DNA of 55,653 bases from a virus. Below are positions 45,794 to 52,952 of the stretch, one piece after another. Under the pieces are notes generated by a model that saw only the letters and a list, made by a program, of their open reading frames with translations, had not been told where the DNA came from and did no database searches. The DNA is taken from the IMG/VR virus record IMGVR_UViG_3300011114_000465, positions 1-55,653 of that record, one strand, 5' to 3'. The translations under genes were made by a program, and so were the position numbers. Position 1 is the stretch's first letter; each line of letters starts with the position of its first letter.

Positions 45794-48016
45794 ATGCAAC
45801 CCCAACAAATCGATGTAGAAGTAGACGTTGTCGATCCCCAGCTGGAGATGGAGCGCACGCAGGAACGTCTGCAAGCGTTTGGCCAATCCCTCTCATCCCA
45901 ACGTGATGACTGGATTCGCGCCCGTTACAGCTATGGGGTAGACAAGCGTTGGCTCGAAGACGAGGACCAATACAACGCAAAGGACAACATCAACAAGGCA
46001 GCCAGCCAGATGATGACCAGCGTTGAGCAGGGTTACCCGGTCACCACACAGAACGCCAAGCCTCACCGCTCGACCGTCTACATTGGCCTGACCAGACAGA
46101 AAACCAATGCAGCCGAGGCACGCATCTCCGACATTCTGCTGCCCACCGACGACCGCAATTGGGGCATCAAGCCAACACCGAAGCCCAAGCTCATGGCCAT
46201 GAGCCGCAACAACCAGATGGCCGGTGACAAGACAACCGGTCAGCCGTTGACCCATCCCGAGACTGGCCAACCTTTGGCCATGCGCGACATCGCCCGAGCG
46301 GCCATGCAGACCGCACGCGAGAAGGCAGATGCCATGCAGCTGGAGATCGAAGACCAGCTGGTCGAGTGCGACTACAACGGCGAGCTGCGCAAAGTGATTC
46401 ACAACGCGGCACGCCTGGGCACCGGTGTGATCAAGGGACCAATCGTCACCAACCTCACGCGCAAAGCCTGGCAGCCATACAAGGACATGGAAGGCAACAC
46501 GATCCACCAGCTGGACATCGTGACCGAAGTGACACCCGCGTCATTCAGCATTGACCCTCGCAACGTCTGGCCAGACCCAGGCTGTGGCGATTCGATCCAC
46601 AACGGCAAGGGCATCTACGAGCGTGAGCAGATGACCAGCCGCCAGGTTCGTGACCTGGCCAAGCAGCCAGGGTTTATGAAAGAGCAGCTTCGCAAGGTGC
46701 TGGAAGAAGGCCCAAAGAAGTCGGCCACCTTCCAGGAACTGAAGGACGAAGATCAGCGCGACATCGCCCGCGATGTCTATGAGATGTGGAGCTACTGGGG
46801 CGAAGTCGATCACGACGACCTGGAAGCAGCAGGCATCAAGCTGGGCGAGAAGGACGAGCTCCGCGCGGTCAGCGCGTGCGTCGTGATGATCAACAGCACG
46901 ATCGTCAAAGCATTCCTGAACCCGCTTGAAGGTGGCGACCTGCCTTATGACTTCTACGTTTGGGAGCGTGTGGCCGACAGCGTGTGGGGCTACGGCATCC
47001 CGTACCTCATGCGTGCACAACAGAAGGTCCTGAACGCTGCATGGCGGCAGATGATGGACAACGCAGGCGTGTCCAGCGGTCCGCAAATCATCGTCAAGGC
47101 TGGAGCCATCCAGCCAGCTGACAAGCAGTGGCAGATCAGCGCACGCAAGATATGGTTTGCCACCGATGAAGTGGACGACGTGCGCAAGGCATTCACCGCC
47201 GTGGAATTCAACAGCCACCAGACTGAGCTGTCAGGCATCATCAAGATGGCCATGGAGCTGGCCGACATGGAGACCGGCGTGCCGGTCCTCATGCAGGGCG
47301 AGAAGGGTGCAGCACCTGACACCGTCGGCGGCATGCAGATGCTGATGAACAGCGCCAACGTGGTGCTGCGCCGCTTGGTCAAACAGTTCGATGACATGGT
47401 CACCCGTCCGCACATCCGCCGGTACTACGACTACAACATGATGTACAACGAAGACGAAGAGATTAAGGGCGACTTCAGCATCGACGCTCGCGGCTCATCG
47501 GCTTTGCTGATCCGTGACATTCAGAACCAGGCGTTCCTGAACCTGTTGGCCGCTGGCGCAAACCCGGTCTACGGCGTTTACCTGGACACCCAGAAGCTGT
47601 TCGAGAAAGCCCTTCAGGCTCAGCACATCGATCCCAAAGAGGTGTTCAAGTCGGAAGATGAGCTGGAGAAAATCAAAGAGTTGCAAAAGAACCCACAGCA
47701 AGCACCGCCCGATCCAGCCCTGGCCGTGGCTCAGCTGCGTGGCCAGATCGAAATGCAAAAGGCCCAGGCCCAGAACCAGGGCGACATGGCCGAACTCAAT
47801 GTGCGCCAGGCGATCGCCAAGCAAGAAGGTGAATTGCGCATGGCCGAGATGCAGCTCACGCGCGAGATCGAGATGCTGAAGATGGCCAACACCCAGAACC
47901 TGACACTCGAACAGATCAAGGCCAAACTGGCCGACACGGCAATGCGCGAACGCAGCAAGAAAGAGCTGTATGCGGCAGAAGCGAATTTGAAAATGACCAC
48001 CGGTCAAGGCATCTAA
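45794..48016 (+). CDS. portal protein (T7-like head-tail connector)
   Basis: A 740-aa protein with the layout of podovirus portals: KHRST-type interior, VTEVTPASFSIDPRNVWPDP, YEMWSYWGEVDHDDLEAAGI and LPYDFYVWERVADSVWGYGI, then PDTVGGMQMLMNSANVVLRR. It ends with a very long coiled coil, rich in Ala/Gln/Glu (residues about 620-735), which probably forms a barrel inside the capsid as in P22-like portals. It forms the dodecameric DNA gate and contacts terminase, scaffold and the gp11-like adaptor. The ribosome site is AGGAC. Confidence 0.88.
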   Translation: MQPQQIDVEVDVVDPQLEMERTQERLQAFGQSLSSQRDDWIRARYSYGVDKRWLEDEDQYNAKDNINKAASQMMTSVEQGYPVTTQNAKPHRSTVYIGLTRQKTNAAEARISDILLPTDDRNWGIKPTPKPKLMAMSRNNQMAGDKTTGQPLTHPETGQPLAMRDIARAAMQTAREKADAMQLEIEDQLVECDYNGELRKVIHNAARLGTGVIKGPIVTNLTRKAWQPYKDMEGNTIHQLDIVTEVTPASFSIDPRNVWPDPGCGDSIHNGKGIYEREQMTSRQVRDLAKQPGFMKEQLRKVLEEGPKKSATFQELKDEDQRDIARDVYEMWSYWGEVDHDDLEAAGIKLGEKDELRAVSACVVMINSTIVKAFLNPLEGGDLPYDFYVWERVADSVWGYGIPYLMRAQQKVLNAAWRQMMDNAGVSSGPQIIVKAGAIQPADKQWQISARKIWFATDEVDDVRKAFTAVEFNSHQTELSGIIKMAMELADMETGVPVLMQGEKGAAPDTVGGMQMLMNSANVVLRRLVKQFDDMVTRPHIRRYYDYNMMYNEDEEIKGDFSIDARGSSALLIRDIQNQAFLNLLAAGANPVYGVYLDTQKLFEKALQAQHIDPKEVFKSEDELEKIKELQKNPQQAPPDPALAVAQLRGQIEMQKAQAQNQGDMAELNVRQAIAKQEGELRMAEMQLTREIEMLKMANTQNLTLEQIKAKLADTAMRERSKKELYAAEANLKMTTGQGI

Positions 48017-48034
48017 ACCTGAAAGGAACTCACC

Positions 48035-48397
48035 ATGGCATCAATCAGCGCAACCGTCAGCCGCGACACGGCTCCCGGCGCAATCATCATCACCTGGGCA
48101 TTGGGCAACGCCGACACCGGCCTGCCCTATCAGCTCAGCTCCGCATCGGATTTGACCTGCCACACGTTTGGCACGTTCGGCGCAGCGACCATCACCTGGC
48201 AGGGCTCCAGCGATGGGACCAACTGGCACCCGATGACGCAAAAGGGTGGCACGGCCAACATGGCCTACACCACCACCGGCAACCACTCGCCCAACGAAAT
48301 GCCTCCGTTCATCCGCCCAGTCTCAACTGGCGGTACAGGCACGGCGATCACCGCGTCTTTGTGCGTCTATCCGCGCTGGTCTAAGAACCAATTCTGA
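48035..48397 (+). CDS. small virion-like protein (possible head decoration)
   Basis: A 120-aa, Thr/Ser/Gly-rich, beta-like protein (ASISATVSRDTAPGAIIITW, then FGAATITWQGSSDGTNWHPM). The ATITWQGSxDGxNW pattern is frequent in single-domain beta-sandwich virion proteins. It lies between portal and scaffold genes. A decoration or fibre-like role is inferred; no enzyme motif exists. Confidence 0.55.
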   Translation: MASISATVSRDTAPGAIIITWALGNADTGLPYQLSSASDLTCHTFGTFGAATITWQGSSDGTNWHPMTQKGGTANMAYTTTGNHSPNEMPPFIRPVSTGGTGTAITASLCVYPRWSKNQF

Positions 48398-48401
48398 CCA
48401 C

Positions 48402-48452
48402 TTGCGCACAGCCCCCTGCCTGGCATAGAATCTGGGCAGGGACCTCGCGTCC
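48402..48452 (+). promoter_or_regulatory. late promoter copy C with conserved 5' stem-loop
   Basis: -35 TTGCGC (48402-48407), an 18-base spacer and -10 TAGAAT (48426-48431). GGGACCTCGCGTCC (48439-48452) follows, identical to the start region of copy A. It would drive scaffold, capsid, tail and lysis genes. Confidence 0.75.
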
Positions 48453-48463
48453 AAAAATTACAT

Positions 48464-48488
48464 AGCCAGGCAATGACCTGGCTTTTTT
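48464..48488 (+). terminator. intrinsic terminator directly after late promoter C
   Basis: A 7-bp stem AGCCAGG/CCTGGCT (48464-48470 with 48477-48483), a 6-base loop and a T6 run (48483-48488). It lies about 25 bases after the predicted transcript start and before the first gene of this unit. Confidence 0.75.
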
Positions 48489-48494
48489 GATGGC

Positions 48495-48695
48495 ATGAAC
48501 GAATTCACAACTGACACCTGGCACAAACTGCGCAAATGGGCTGAAGCAGAGCTCGAACGCGCACGCGTGCGAAACGACGCAGTGGGTCTCTCCGAACACG
48601 ACACTGCGGCGATCAGGGGTGAGATCAGGATGCTCAAACGATTTCTCGACTTGCCGCAAGCGGCAACTCGGGGTGTAGTGGTTGAGCCGGACTGA
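48495..48695 (+). CDS. small hypothetical protein
   Basis: A 66-aa helical protein (TTDTWHKLRKWAEAELERAR, then LSEHDTAAIRGEIRMLKRFL). Short helical proteins of this form occur before the scaffold or capsid gene in several podoviruses. There is no strong SD. The role is unknown. Its stop codon lies within a small GGACT/AGTCC hairpin (48689-48701). Confidence 0.6.
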   Translation: MNEFTTDTWHKLRKWAEAELERARVRNDAVGLSEHDTAAIRGEIRMLKRFLDLPQAATRGVVVEPD

Positions 48696-48741
48696 AAGTC
48701 CCGCACAACCTGTCTGAGTGACCGCCTTCGGGCGGTTTTTT
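48689..48741 (+). terminator. small hairpin plus intrinsic terminator before the scaffold gene
   Basis: GGACT-GAA-AGTCC (48689-48701) is followed by the terminator ACCGCC-TTCG-GGCGGT with a T run (48721-48741). It partly repeats the hairpin-then-terminator layout of the late promoters, but no clear promoter boxes are seen here. It may attenuate transcription into the capsid genes. Confidence 0.65.
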
Positions 48742-48756
48742 ATTGGAGAGAGAAAA

Positions 48757-49656
48757 GTGGACCCACAACAACTATCCGAAGAGGAAACGCAGAAACTCTG
48801 GAATGAAGAAGCCGCAAAACTTGAAGCCGGTGAACCCTCACCCGCGTTCGAGACACAAGGCATTGCGCCGGTAGACCCGCCGCAAGACCCTCAACCCCAG
48901 GACCCTGCGCCAGCCCCAGGACCAGAAGTTGATCCGCTGGCAGGACTTCCAGAACCAGTGAAGCAGGCCCTGGCCCGCATCACCGAATTGGAAACAGCCA
49001 ACTCTCAACTGCTGCACCACGTAAAGACTGCCGAGGGTCGCGTGGCCGCAATGCAGCGAGAGTTCCAGCAGGCACGTCAAGCGCAACAATCTGTTGCACC
49101 GCAAGACGCGCCAACGCAAGGAGCTATCGCTGATGCCGCCAAGAACCCCGAGAAGTGGGAGCAGCTCAAGCAAGATTTCCCGGAATGGGCCGGGGCGATG
49201 GAAGAGTACGTTGGGGCAAAGCTCAGCGGCATGCAAAGCGGTGTTCAGGCCAATCAGGTCATCGAATACGTGCAAGCGCAGCAAGCTGAACTCAGAGCTC
49301 AAATGCAATCTGCCATTGAAGAGGCCCGAGTCGAAGGCAAATACGAAAACTGGAAAGAGACGATTAACACATCGGACTTTGCCCAGTGGTTCGCTATTCA
49401 GCCAGCTGAGGTGAAAGCCTTGGCCGACAGTCCGCACGGTAGGGATGCGATCAAGATGTTGGACATGTTCAACACCGTGAAAGCAAAACCTGCTTCGGAG
49501 ATCAGGCAAGAGCGAGGAGCACGTCTCGCCGCAGCCGCGACGACCCGACCTGGCCAGACACCGCCGCCCAAGACATTGGACGACTTGTCGCCAGAAGAAC
49601 TCTGGAACTACGAGGCCAAGAAGCGCGAAGAACAAAGAGCGCGACAAGGCTACTGA
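48757..49656 (+). CDS. scaffold protein
   Basis: A 299-aa protein. An in-frame GTG at 48718 lies inside the terminator, so GTG 48757 with GGAGAG upstream is the start. It is acidic and Glu/Gln-rich, with a Pro-rich segment (PVDPPQDPQPQDPAPAPGPE), a coiled coil (ITELETANSQLLHHVKTAEG) and a basic-tipped C-terminal helix (YEAKKREEQRARQGY), as in podovirus scaffold/assembly proteins that guide capsid shell formation and then leave. It directly precedes the major capsid gene. Confidence 0.75.
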   Translation: MDPQQLSEEETQKLWNEEAAKLEAGEPSPAFETQGIAPVDPPQDPQPQDPAPAPGPEVDPLAGLPEPVKQALARITELETANSQLLHHVKTAEGRVAAMQREFQQARQAQQSVAPQDAPTQGAIADAAKNPEKWEQLKQDFPEWAGAMEEYVGAKLSGMQSGVQANQVIEYVQAQQAELRAQMQSAIEEARVEGKYENWKETINTSDFAQWFAIQPAEVKALADSPHGRDAIKMLDMFNTVKAKPASEIRQERGARLAAAATTRPGQTPPPKTLDDLSPEELWNYEAKKREEQRARQGY

Positions 49657-49679
49657 AAACTTTTTAAAGGAACCAAACC

Positions 49680-50741
49680 ATGGCTATTCAAAATTACGGC
49701 ACAGTTGCATCACGGAACTTGATCCGTGCCGCACAAGGCATGCTGGAACACGCCCAACCCATCACCGTCTTGGGCGACTTCGGTACTCAGCGCGAAATGC
49801 CGCAGAACTCGACAGACACTTTGGTGTTCCGTCGTACTCTGCCTTTCGGCGCATCAACATCAGGCACCACCATTGAGAACTCTTCTCGCTATGTTGGCAC
49901 TCCTGACATCACCGCATCCAACTTCGTGTTGGCTGAAGGCGTGACTCCTAACTCCAACACCATCACGTTCCAGGACGTGACCGTTCAGCTCCAGCAGTAC
50001 GGCGTGTTGTTCAAGTACAGCTCTAAGACTGAGCAGCTGTATGAAGACGACATCCCCGGCGAGATGGTCAAGCTGACTGGCGAAACCCTGGCCGAGGTGA
50101 TGGAACTGGTTCGCTACGGCGTGTTGAAGGCTGGCTCTACTGTTGTTTACACAAACGGCTCTAGCCGCTCTGCTGTGAACACCGCGATCAGCTTGAATGC
50201 GATTCGTAAAGCAGCCCGTACCCTGGAATCAAACCGTTGCCGCCGCGTCACCAGCCGCTTGGCTCCTGGCGTGAATTTCGGTACACGCGCTGTGCAGCCT
50301 GCCTATGTGGTGTTCTGCCACACAGACGCTGTGTCTGACGTTCGTAACCTTCCCGGCTTCACCCGCGTTGAAGAGTACGGCACATTCAAGCCCATCCACG
50401 ACCGTGAGATCGGTGCATGTGAAGACTTCCGCTTCATCAGCTCTCCGCTGTTGAAGTCCTTCGCTGCTGCCGGTGCTTCCGTTGGTTCAAGCGGCATGTT
50501 GTCTGTTGGTGCTTCCAACGTCGACGTGTACCCCTTCATCGTTATCGGTGAAGACGCATGGGGCCAAGTCGCATTGAAGGGCATGTCTGCCATCAAGCCT
50601 GTGGTGTTGAAAGCATCTCAGACCAACCACGCTAACCCCTTGGGCCAATTCGGCTACGTGGGCGCTTCGACCTGGTTTGCTACCGTGCGTTTGAACGACG
50701 CATGGATGGCTCGCATCGAAGCCGGTGTGACCGCTCTGTAA
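49680..50741 (+). CDS. major capsid protein, N4-gp56 family
   Basis: A 353-aa protein with the features of N4-gp56-like major capsid proteins: TLVFRRTLPFGA, LAEGVTPNSNTITFQDVTVQ, LQQYGVLFKYSSKTEQLYED and later FVIVIG-like strands (YPFIVIGEDAWGQVALKG). It starts with a good AAAGGAACC site after the scaffold gene. The codon choice looks highly regular, as expected for the most abundant virion protein. It builds the icosahedral shell (HK97 fold expected). A very stable hairpin follows the stop. Confidence 0.88.
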   Translation: MAIQNYGTVASRNLIRAAQGMLEHAQPITVLGDFGTQREMPQNSTDTLVFRRTLPFGASTSGTTIENSSRYVGTPDITASNFVLAEGVTPNSNTITFQDVTVQLQQYGVLFKYSSKTEQLYEDDIPGEMVKLTGETLAEVMELVRYGVLKAGSTVVYTNGSSRSAVNTAISLNAIRKAARTLESNRCRRVTSRLAPGVNFGTRAVQPAYVVFCHTDAVSDVRNLPGFTRVEEYGTFKPIHDREIGACEDFRFISSPLLKSFAAAGASVGSSGMLSVGASNVDVYPFIVIGEDAWGQVALKGMSAIKPVVLKASQTNHANPLGQFGYVGASTWFATVRLNDAWMARIEAGVTAL

Positions 50742-50747
50742 TGACCA

Positions 50748-50769
50748 GGGGCTAGGGCAACCTGGCCCC
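50748..50769 (+). other. stable GCAA-tetraloop hairpin after the capsid gene
   Basis: A 9-bp stem (50748-50756 with 50761-50769, including one T-G pair) closes a GCAA loop. It starts seven bases after the capsid stop. There is no T run, so rather than a terminator it may protect the capsid message from 3' exonucleases or set read-through. Confidence 0.6.
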
Positions 50770-50790
50770 GTCTAACCAAAGGAACACACT

Positions 50791-51291
50791 ATGAGCAATG
50801 CAGCTTATTACAGCCTTCTTAACAACGGGGAGTTAACCGGTGACGTGATTGGTGCGGTGATGGCCACCCCGCCAATCGCAGTTACAGGCGCAACCCTGAC
50901 TTGTACCCGCGATGTTCACGCCGGTCGTATGAACGTAATCAATGCAGCCGCAGGTTGTGCAATCACATTGCCCAACGCGACAGGCACTGGTTCGGTCTAT
51001 CGATTCATGGTCGGTACAACCATCACATCAAACAGCACCACCATCAAGGTGAACAATGCTACTGATGTCATGTCTGGCCGCGCATACGTGATCAGCGATA
51101 ACACAGCTGCGGTCCTTGGCTACGCCACTGCCGCTTCTGATGACACCATCACACTCAACGGTACTACAACGGGCGGATACGCTGGCGATGTCATTGAAAT
51201 CACTGACGCAATCGCCGGTACCTTCCTGGTTGAAGTGCACACCAAAGCCACCGGCACGGAAGCAACTCCGTTCTCGGCAACCGTCTCCTAA
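50791..51291 (+). CDS. virion-like beta-rich protein
   Basis: A 166-aa Thr/Ala/Gly-rich protein (PIAVTGATLTCTRDVHAGRM, then AITLPNATGTGSVYRFMVGT), with repeated TTIKV/TITL strands and no enzymatic motifs. The AGCAITLPNATGTG pattern is familiar from phage head-decoration and fibre proteins downstream of capsid genes. AAAGGAAC precedes the ATG. A capsid decoration role is inferred. Confidence 0.6.
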   Translation: MSNAAYYSLLNNGELTGDVIGAVMATPPIAVTGATLTCTRDVHAGRMNVINAAAGCAITLPNATGTGSVYRFMVGTTITSNSTTIKVNNATDVMSGRAYVISDNTAAVLGYATAASDDTITLNGTTTGGYAGDVIEITDAIAGTFLVEVHTKATGTEATPFSATVS

Positions 51292-51311
51292 CCTTTTTAA
51301 GGAATCTCACC

Positions 51312-51749
51312 ATGTCATATAACATCGCAGAAATTAACAGCGGCTTTGTGTCGCTGACCGCCGCTGGTTTGGCTGAAGGCACTAACAGCGCCACATTCAA
51401 AACCACCAACACTTTGGCTTTCACCAACAACGGTGTGTTCAAGTCCAAAGGCGCAACCGACAACTTGGCATTCAGCACAGGCACTGCCTTGGCTAACAGC
51501 CAGGCTTGTTTGTTTGGCGTGTGGATCAATACCTCCGGCACCGTGACGACCACACAAGGTCCTATCGTTGCAGCTGGCGATCCCTGTCCCGTACCCGCCC
51601 AGGCTACAGCCAACACCACTTTGGTTGGCTTGATCAAGGTGACTACCAGCTCGTCTGCTACGTTCACCCCAGCCACTACCGACCTCAGCGCAACAGGCAT
51701 CACCGGTGCCTATTACGACTGCATGGTCATGCCTGGCTCGGCCCTGTAA
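51312..51749 (+). CDS. virion-like beta-rich protein
   Basis: A 145-aa protein of the same style as its neighbour (SYNIAEINSGFVSLTAAGLA, then FGVWINTSGTVTTTQGPIVA) with a good TTAAGGAATC site. High Thr/Ala content and many short strands indicate a structural protein. It is probably a second decoration or capsid-associated protein; no family is recognised. A strong terminator follows. Confidence 0.6.
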   Translation: MSYNIAEINSGFVSLTAAGLAEGTNSATFKTTNTLAFTNNGVFKSKGATDNLAFSTGTALANSQACLFGVWINTSGTVTTTQGPIVAAGDPCPVPAQATANTTLVGLIKVTTSSSATFTPATTDLSATGITGAYYDCMVMPGSAL

Positions 51750-51758
51750 GTTGTCATC

Positions 51759-51807
51759 CTCTTCCTAGAAGAGTTTATGCAGACCGCCTTCGGGTGGTCT
51801 GCTTTTT
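51759..51807 (+). terminator. two hairpins ending in an intrinsic terminator
   Basis: CTCTTC-CTA-GAAGAG (51759-51773) is followed by a 10-bp stem (51779-51788 with 51793-51802, one G-T pair) with loop TTCG and T5. It ends or attenuates the capsid transcript before the tail genes. No convincing promoter follows before 51835, so read-through must supply the tail genes. Confidence 0.75.
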
Positions 51808-51834
51808 GGATTTTTAACCCCCTGGAGAATAAAG

Positions 51835-52260
51835 ATGGCAAGTAAGAAAAACACCGTCCAAGGAATGGAAATCATCGACGACGAACCGGTCATTGAGACC
51901 GTGGCCGAGTCGCGTGATTTCAGCAAGCTCGCAGCCGATGAGGCTTTCATGAACGAGCTGGTAACCGTCATGGTCCATTCGACCACTGATGAGAATCAAC
52001 CCAACCATGTCGTTGTCAATTGCAACGGCATGAATCAACCCCTGATCCGGGGTGTGCCCACAACCGTGAAGCGCAAGTATGTCGAAATCTTGGCCCGCAT
52101 GAAAGAGACCAAGTACACCCAGGTGACGCGCAATCCTTCTGCGCCTGACCAGATCGACATGGTTGCACGCCACGGTTTGAGCTATCCCTTTGACCTGGTG
52201 GAAGACAAGAACCCCCGTGGCCGTGCATGGTTGCAAAACGTCTTGGCTGAAGCAGCCTAA
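51835..52260 (+). CDS. conserved podovirus protein before tail-tube genes
   Basis: A 141-aa protein with an acidic N-terminus (GMEIIDDEPVIETVAESRDF), then AFMNELVTVMVHSTTDENQP, VNCNGMNQPLIRGVPTTVKR and KYVEILARMKETKY. The set MNQPLIRGxxxxVKRKYVEILAR is found in related phage proteins at this position. It is possibly a virion component or head completion protein; its function has not been shown. SD CTGGAG precedes ATG. Confidence 0.65.
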   Translation: MASKKNTVQGMEIIDDEPVIETVAESRDFSKLAADEAFMNELVTVMVHSTTDENQPNHVVVNCNGMNQPLIRGVPTTVKRKYVEILARMKETKYTQVTRNPSAPDQIDMVARHGLSYPFDLVEDKNPRGRAWLQNVLAEAA

Positions 52261-52272
52261 TAGGGTCCGCGC

Positions 52273-52950
52273 ATGAACCTCCTTCAACTTGTCAACCAAG
52301 CCCGTGTCGAATGCGGCGTGTCTGGCCCTGCGCTTTCAACAGCCCAGGGCCAAACCGGCGAATCCGGTCGCATGGTATCTTGGGTGCAGCAGGCTTGGAT
52401 TGACATCCAGACCAGCAAAGAAGATTGGTTGTTCTTGCGTCAACCTTTGACGTTCAATACGACTGGGGGTCAGTGGCAATACAGCGCCACTGATGCCGGT
52501 CTTACTGATTTTGGCAACTGGAAGCGGGATAGTTTTCGCTGTTCCAGTGTTGGCCAAAGCTACAAAGACGAGCAGCTGATGAACTACATGGACTGGACTA
52601 CGTTCAGAAACCTGTATCGCTACGCCAATATGCGCAACACGACCGCACGTCCGGTCGTTGTAGCAATCACACCTGAGAAGGACCTGGCCTTTGGCTCGAC
52701 TCCCGACCAGGCATACGTGATTGATGCTGAATACTACACACAGCCTGTCAGTATCACGGCTGACAGTGACACTCCGGGTATACCGGCACGATTCCAAATG
52801 GCCATTGTCTACCGGGCCATGATGTACTACGCTGGATATGAAGCAGCTCCTGAAGTCCTATCGCGGGGTGACTTCGAGTACCGACGTTTGTACTCGCGAA
52901 TGGAGATTGACCAGCTGCCGACTATGGTCAGCGGACCACCTTTGGCGTAA
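52273..52950 (+). CDS. head-tail adaptor / tail tube protein, T7 gp11-like
   Basis: A 225-aa protein with NLLQLVNQARVECGVSGPAL at the start, SGRMVSWVQQAWIDIQTSKE and DWLFLRQPLTFNT, typical of gp11-like adaptor proteins that bind below the portal, and a C-terminal region with PARFQMAIVYRAMMYYAGYE and YRRLYSRM. Its position between capsid genes and the nozzle gene is the standard podovirus order. The start ATG has an upstream TAGGGTCC, a weak SD. Confidence 0.75.
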   Translation: MNLLQLVNQARVECGVSGPALSTAQGQTGESGRMVSWVQQAWIDIQTSKEDWLFLRQPLTFNTTGGQWQYSATDAGLTDFGNWKRDSFRCSSVGQSYKDEQLMNYMDWTTFRNLYRYANMRNTTARPVVVAITPEKDLAFGSTPDQAYVIDAEYYTQPVSITADSDTPGIPARFQMAIVYRAMMYYAGYEAAPEVLSRGDFEYRRLYSRMEIDQLPTMVSGPPLA

Positions 52951-52952
52951 TC

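Noticed and set aside
45893-47218. 204-aa and 225-aa minus-strand open frames
   Set aside because: Both are antisense to the portal gene and have no ribosome site or protein-like pattern.
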